Below are positions 59,971-64,000 of a stretch of 64,000 nt of DNA, piece by piece. The first letter of the stretch is position 1; every line of letters begins with the position of its first letter. A program made the position numbers and the translations under genes. Where the stretch lies: NCBI GenBank assembly GCA_963788505.1, contig CAWBGY010000014.1:124001-188000 (forward strand). Direction: 5' to 3'. The stretch is from JAIQFF01 sp963788505 (GTDB lineage: Bacteria; Acidobacteriota; Terriglobia; Terriglobales; Acidobacteriaceae). The notes beneath the pieces are model-generated. The model was not told the DNA's origin. It did not search any database and saw only the letters and a list, made by a program, of their open reading frames with translations.

Positions 59971-60765
59971 CTACAACGACAGTAGTCTCTTCTGTGCCAG
60001 TGTGATTCTCCAGGGGTACGTGTCGCTGTGCCACTGCGTGGCCTTCAAGTACTCCTGGAGTTCGCTTTTTTCATTGGCGGCCATGCCGAGCTTGCGGTAG
60101 ATCTCGGCCAAATCCCAGTGCACATGCGCGTTATTCGCCTGGTCCGCGGTCTGTGCAATAACGGTAGCCGTCACCGGAGACAACGCCAGTTCGGCCTGGA
60201 ATGCCTGGATCGCACTCTGGTAATCCGCCTGTTGCGTGGGCAGATCGCTGGTCTGCTCCGCCTTGATCACGTAGGTTTCGCCGATCAGGGTGTTGATGTC
60301 GAGTTTCAGCGGATCGATCTGCGTCACTTCCGTGAATAACGTGATTGCCTGGTCGGGATCGGATTCGCGCAATAAGTACCCCAGTCGCAGGCGCACCGTA
60401 AACATGCAGGGGGCCGGGGTCAGCGTGCTTGGCAGCTTCCCGTTTACAAAGGTGGCGGCGGTCACGAGCTGGCAGGTGTTGTTCTGCAGGCTGTTCATCG
60501 ATAGCGACGTCTGGTAGTCGGCGATCGCGCCCGGAATGTCCCCCAGATCGTCCTGCTTGTGGAGGGCGCGCTGCATGTATTCCCAGGTGTTTTGCGGGTC
60601 CGTAATTCCCAAATGCTCCCACGTCACCTTGCCCTCGAAATAGAACGGGTTGGGCTTGGGATAATAGGGGTTAGCCGTCTGGAACAGGCCGGTGGACTGC
60701 GCCGGCGCACCTATTGCGGCGCCCAGCAAGAAGAACATGACGAGAATGGATTTCATCTTGGGCAC
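59971..60765 (-). CDS. Exported TPR-type helical protein, 264 aa
   Basis: The GTG start at 60765 has GGAG eight bases upstream and lies two bases after the stop of the pentaheme gene; ATG 60756 is an alternative. A signal peptide (KSILVMFFLLGAAIGAPAQ) is followed by helix pairs of TPR type (NTWEYMQRALHKQDDLGDIP, ITLFTEVTQIDPLKLDINTL, DLAEIYRKLGMAANEKSELQ). Two Cys are present but no heme motif. In such clusters TPR proteins assist assembly or docking of cytochromes. This gene is in the same operon as the barrel, 61 bp upstream of it. Confidence 0.75.
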   Translation of the reverse strand: MPKMKSILVMFFLLGAAIGAPAQSTGLFQTANPYYPKPNPFYFEGKVTWEHLGITDPQNTWEYMQRALHKQDDLGDIPGAIADYQTSLSMNSLQNNTCQLVTAATFVNGKLPSTLTPAPCMFTVRLRLGYLLRESDPDQAITLFTEVTQIDPLKLDINTLIGETYVIKAEQTSDLPTQQADYQSAIQAFQAELALSPVTATVIAQTADQANNAHVHWDLAEIYRKLGMAANEKSELQEYLKATQWHSDTYPWRITLAQKRLLSL

Positions 60766-60767
60766 GG

Positions 60768-62927
60768 TTATGGCTCCAGGTCCACGGTAAAATCCGCCGA
60801 CGCGATGGCACGATTCACTTTCAAGAGTGAATCGATCAGCGCCTCGTTCACCAGATGGAGATCGTGTCCGGTGGGACCGTTTGCTCCGGTAGTCGCCGCC
60901 AGAAAGCGCATAAACACCGGCGGGAAATGTCTGAAATTCACGTCCGCGTGAATATGGAGCGGGCTTTTGAGTGTGACCCCCAGCTCTGCCAGTTCGGCCG
61001 CGGTCGGAAGTTGAATCTCGTAGTCGTACATCGTAGGCCGCAGCGGAGCCAACGATCGGTAGTTATCGACCGAGTTGGCGAGTGCCGCGCTGAACGTCTC
61101 CTCGAAATGCGGCTTGGTGACGATAATCGGGTTGCCGCCGGCATCTTTGCGCCCGAGCGAATCGCCGGGCAGAAAGATCCGCGTAATCTCGTTGCGGAAC
61201 ACCACCAGCCCCTCCGGCGCCCCGGCGAATATGCGGGCATCGGGACCGCTGTCGGGTCCGGTTTCATATACCAGGTTCAACTGTCCATTGTTGCCGGTTC
61301 CGGTGGCGTAGGGGACGATGTGGCTGCCTGGATTCACCACCGCGATCAGATGCTCCTTGTCCTCATCGTCCAGATTGCCGTCGGGAGCCACTTCGCCGGT
61401 TTGGGGATGCGGTTTATCCACCAGATATCCGGACTGGTAAAGCAGAAATCCATTGTCATCGGTTACCGTCAACGCTACGTACGCGTCGCGCTCCTGCGAG
61501 AAGCCCGAGGGGAAACGATGTCCGGTCAAGGCGACGGCTTCCATCCGAACGGTCAACGGTTGAGCCACCGTGGCCGTGGCATCGGTCTTGTCGAGATTGA
61601 TGCGAACCGCGGCCTTCAGCAAATCTACCCGGCGCGTCGCCAGTCCATTCGGAATGCCGTGGCTGTCAACCCCGGTCGCATTCGGGTCCGAATAGTCGCT
61701 TCCCAGGCGGTCGCGCAATTGCTGCAACGGCAACAGAGGAACGTCGATTCCCGAGAAGTAGTGATTGACTACGGGGCGCTGCGGCAGCGGGGCGTTCCCG
61801 TCGGTCGAGACTCCCGGTACGGCCGCGTAATCCGTGGCAAAAACGGCCGGCGTCGGGCTGGTGACCGAAAGATCTCCTACCTGATAACTAGTGCTGCCCG
61901 CGTAGGGGTACAGCGACATGTGGCAGTCCTGGCAACGGATCACCTTGCCGAAGGGATTGTTCGTGCTGTTGTAAGGACCGGTTTGCCACTCCGTACTCAG
62001 GTTTTCCAACCGGTAATACTTCACGTTTTGGCCGCCGGGATTGATATTGTGCTCTTCGGCAGTCAGATTGCTGTTGGGCACGCGAACGTCATGGCAGGCG
62101 GCACAGAAGTTGGGACTGCGCAGGTAATTGATCTTTTGGGTATCGTTACTGGAGACGTGGAAGTCTCCCTTGACTGCCACCGGATGCGCGAACGGCCCTA
62201 CCTTCTCGACCGATTGGTTGATCAGCAGGCTCATGTTGGCGAATCCGTCCTGCTGCAGACTGTGGTTGACGTCCGGGCCGCCTACATTGTGGCACATGTC
62301 GCAGGTGATGCCCGCGGCACCCAGCGAAGGTCCCGATCCAGCCGGAGGATCACCGCCGATTTCAGCCGGAATCACCTGGTTCCCGCTGCTATCAATCAAC
62401 TGGTAATCGCGCAAGGGACGGAAAATGTCGGGGAGAAAATTCGCCTGCAGCCCGGCCAGCGCCGGAACTTCCCGTTTGGTCGGGTCATTTCCCATGCGCA
62501 TGATGTGGGGGTTGTGACAGCCGAAGCAGAATCCGGCCTGGACCTGGCGAGTCTCCGTCAACACCGGCGTGGTAAACATGTTGGTATTCAGCGGGGTCAT
62601 GTCCGGAAGTACGATCGTGCTATCGGAATAGACCGGGCGCAGCAATCCGCCATTCACCAGATTGCCGGCAACCTCCAGCGCGTTGAACAGCGGGCTGACG
62701 TTGCGATAGCCCGACTTCACCGAACTGCGCAACTCGTCGTACTGCCGCTGGTGGCAGGGCAGGCAGTTCTTTGGCGGCTGATAGTTCTGCGAGGGGAACG
62801 GGGATGAGACTGGGTTTCCGGTAGGGGTTATGTCCGCAGTCGTGCCTGACCCTGCACCGCAGCCCGCCAGTAACAGCGTGCCGACAAAAATGCCCAATAG
62901 TCCGGGGCAAATGTGATCCGTGCGCAT
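60768..62927 (-). CDS. Pentaheme cytochrome c lipoprotein
   Basis: 719 residues. The signal peptide ends in a lipobox (LLLAGC, Cys23), so the protein is lipid-anchored, probably to the outer membrane. Five CxxCH motifs occur: CLPCH, CFGCH, CDMCH, CAACH and CQDCH, all in the first half. The second half (about 420-719) is a beta-rich domain without hemes (VALTGHRFPSGFSQERDAYV, LVVFRNEITRIFLPGDSLGR). This split resembles multiheme c-type enzymes or surface cytochromes, such as c554-like proteins. It is the first gene of the minus-strand set and would be the outer face of the conduit, or a terminal reductase. The substrate is not known. Confidence 0.88.
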   Translation of the reverse strand: MRTDHICPGLLGIFVGTLLLAGCGAGSGTTADITPTGNPVSSPFPSQNYQPPKNCLPCHQRQYDELRSSVKSGYRNVSPLFNALEVAGNLVNGGLLRPVYSDSTIVLPDMTPLNTNMFTTPVLTETRQVQAGFCFGCHNPHIMRMGNDPTKREVPALAGLQANFLPDIFRPLRDYQLIDSSGNQVIPAEIGGDPPAGSGPSLGAAGITCDMCHNVGGPDVNHSLQQDGFANMSLLINQSVEKVGPFAHPVAVKGDFHVSSNDTQKINYLRSPNFCAACHDVRVPNSNLTAEEHNINPGGQNVKYYRLENLSTEWQTGPYNSTNNPFGKVIRCQDCHMSLYPYAGSTSYQVGDLSVTSPTPAVFATDYAAVPGVSTDGNAPLPQRPVVNHYFSGIDVPLLPLQQLRDRLGSDYSDPNATGVDSHGIPNGLATRRVDLLKAAVRINLDKTDATATVAQPLTVRMEAVALTGHRFPSGFSQERDAYVALTVTDDNGFLLYQSGYLVDKPHPQTGEVAPDGNLDDEDKEHLIAVVNPGSHIVPYATGTGNNGQLNLVYETGPDSGPDARIFAGAPEGLVVFRNEITRIFLPGDSLGRKDAGGNPIIVTKPHFEETFSAALANSVDNYRSLAPLRPTMYDYEIQLPTAAELAELGVTLKSPLHIHADVNFRHFPPVFMRFLAATTGANGPTGHDLHLVNEALIDSLLKVNRAIASADFTVDLEP

Positions 62928-63330
62928 AGGCTTTCAGAACTGGCTGCGCTGCTGCCGTGGCCCCAATCTCCGCGGCCACTGACTTCGGGAGAGCCGCTGC
63001 CGCGACAATTGTCGGTGTTTATATCATGCGGGCATACACAGAACAATTAACCAGGTAGTAAACCGCGTCGGAAAGACATCAAGACCGCTGAAAATCGATA
63101 CTGGCACGTCCGGATGTTCGGGTGAGCGCCCCTTCAATCAGCGGGAAGCCTTGTTGCACAAGGAAAAGGCGTCAGTCTATTTTTCTTGTACATCCGCGGA
63201 GGCCAAGCCTTCTGTACCGAACACGAAGTTGTTTGCCGTCATAGGTTGCCTGCAGGATATTCAAAATGAAACGCCAATGGGGTTCTTCGGTGGGAAACAG
63301 GGCGATACTGTACGAATCAGGGGGCCGGAA
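62928..63330. other. Intergenic, about 400 bp
   Basis: Contains the promoter region of the pentaheme-led gene set and the 3' flank of the DUF2934 gene. Only short unconvincing frames are present. No operator or RNA fold was recognised. Confidence 0.45.
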
Positions 63331-63356
63331 AATTAAAAGGGCCCCGGATCGGGGCC
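63331..63356 (-). terminator. Rho-independent terminator of the DUF2934 gene
   Basis: On the minus strand GGCCCC-GATCC-GGGGCC (63340-63356) forms a six-pair GC hairpin followed by CTTTTAATT. It lies 28 bp beyond the end of the DUF2934 gene, in the correct direction. Confidence 0.75.
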
Positions 63357-63383
63357 ATTGCCTTCTGAACTTTTTGCGCGCGC

Positions 63384-63593
63384 TCAGGCGGCGATCGTGC
63401 TTATCTTCTTATTGTTGGTGATTTTATTGTTGGTGATTTCTTCTTCCGCGCGGAGCCAGTCTTCCACCTCGTGGCCGCCCTCGCAGCCGCGTGCTTCATA
63501 GAGTTGGTACGCGCGCAGGCGGATCTGGTGCTCGACGTCTTGCGGCTCGGTCGTTTCTGTTGCCGCCGGTTTCTTCCTTAGATCCGTACTCAT
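63384..63593 (-). CDS. DUF2934-family small protein
   Basis: 69 residues, with GGAGGG upstream of ATG 63593. The DUF2934 signature is present: IRLRAYQLYEARGCEGGHEV followed by EDWLRAEEEI. These short cytosolic proteins are abundant in Acidobacteriota and Proteobacteria; their function is unknown. The C-terminus ends in a small internal duplication (ITNNKITNNKKIS), visible in DNA as two copies of TTATTGTTGGTGATTT. A terminator follows, so it is monocistronic. Confidence 0.85.
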   Translation of the reverse strand: MSTDLRKKPAATETTEPQDVEHQIRLRAYQLYEARGCEGGHEVEDWLRAEEEITNNKITNNKKISTIAA

Positions 63594-63767
63594 GGCGTGA
63601 CCCTCCTTTCGGCACGAAAGTACACCTGCCCCGAAGAGCCGTCAATTGCATAAGATTGGTGCAAATGGGAGCGAGAAACGAAGTATCAGATGGTTCAGAT
63701 TGGCGGGTTTAGGATCTTACCGACGCGCAGGATTGCGGTCGGCGAAGGCACGGTCCCGGCAGCCGAT

Positions 63768-64000
63768 TCAGGCCTCTTTGGACGAAGGCGTCACCAGGGC
63801 GGTTACATCGAAGTAGACCCATTCCGGCGCCCGTCCGGGAAAAATCAATTCGAGTTGATCGAACACCCTTCCGTCCGCGGCTGGTAGGCTGCGCTGTTCC
63901 CGGCCCAATTTCCAGCCGCGTCCATAGTGGTAAAACAAATACCAGTATTCCCCATGAACTGCGGCCGCCAGGTCGGGCGCCTGAATCATCACCGCGGTGT
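63768..64000 (-). CDS. 3' part of an unidentified gene, runs off the window
   Basis: The frame is open from the right edge to a stop at 63768 and gives about 77 residues, including HGEYWYLFYHYGRGWKLGRE and LELIFPGRAPEWVYFDVTAL. A GTG at 63992 could be a start, but the frame stays open beyond it (codons ACC GCG), so the true start is probably outside the window. I do not recognise the family. Confidence 0.5.
   Translation of the reverse strand, partial: TAVMIQAPDLAAAVHGEYWYLFYHYGRGWKLGREQRSLPAADGRVFDQLELIFPGRAPEWVYFDVTALVTPSSKEA

Noticed and set aside
60855..62807. Plus-strand open frame of 650 codons
   Set aside because: Antisense to the pentaheme cytochrome gene, whose CxxCH motifs and lipobox make the minus strand the coding one.

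Overview
The window looks like a chromosomal segment of a high-GC, Gram-negative, soil-type bacterium, most likely a member of the Acidobacteriota (Terriglobia-like). This is inferred from the gene families together: DUF2934, YSC84/SYLF proteins, a Crp/Fnr regulator of a type common in that group, S9 and M28 exopeptidases, an LpxL-type acyltransferase, lipoprotein and porin genes, and many short palindromic intergenic repeats. No rRNA or universal marker gene is present, so the phylum is not proven.

Positions 1-30400 are ordinary chromosome. They hold envelope and housekeeping genes: lipid A acyltransferase, YSC84 protein, a LuxR-type regulator with a degenerate receiver, a SufT-like protein, an S58 aminopeptidase and a methyltransferase. 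An amine or amino-acid catabolic block follows (two APC permeases, a GcvT-like folate protein, two tandem PYROXD2-like flavoproteins). Then come a ferredoxin-NADP reductase, FkbM methyltransferase, cupin, ilvD, a possible small RNA with a strong terminator, S9 and M28 peptidases, pncB and a GH79-like glycosidase. Palindromic repeats punctuate the intergenic regions.

Positions 30467-39600 are a 9.07-kb element bounded by a perfect 67-bp direct repeat. One copy is the 3' half of an intact tRNA-Leu(CAA); the other is a stranded tRNA fragment. The cargo is envelope or stress type: a VIT-family metal transporter, Crp/Fnr regulator, several tiny membrane proteins, a second YSC84 protein, PAP2 phosphatase, and a Gln-rich exported protein. 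Three cargo genes are broken by frameshifts (Crp/Fnr, Gln-rich protein, TPR protein). An N-terminally truncated tyrosine integrase lies just outside, on the 5' side of the tRNA.

Positions 40659-62927 hold the most striking content. Signalling genes (an FHA-GAF-class III cyclase and a 1690-residue Ser/Thr kinase) stand beside two convergent gene sets for electron transfer. The plus-strand set encodes a NuoE-NuoF fusion, an 870-residue FHA / NuoG-like ferredoxin / two cNMP-binding domains / HybA-like ferredoxin fusion, a membrane protein with two His-x13-His helices (probably two b hemes), and a decaheme cytochrome. The minus-strand set encodes a pentaheme lipoprotein, a TPR protein, an outer-membrane barrel, a 15-heme cytochrome and a monoheme cytochrome c. 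Read together they suggest a NADH-fed electron route across the inner membrane to a porin-cytochrome conduit, with built-in phospho-peptide and cyclic-nucleotide sensing. The domain content is seen in the sequence; the route and its control are inference.

The right end holds a DUF2934 protein with its own terminator and the 3' part of an unidentified gene.
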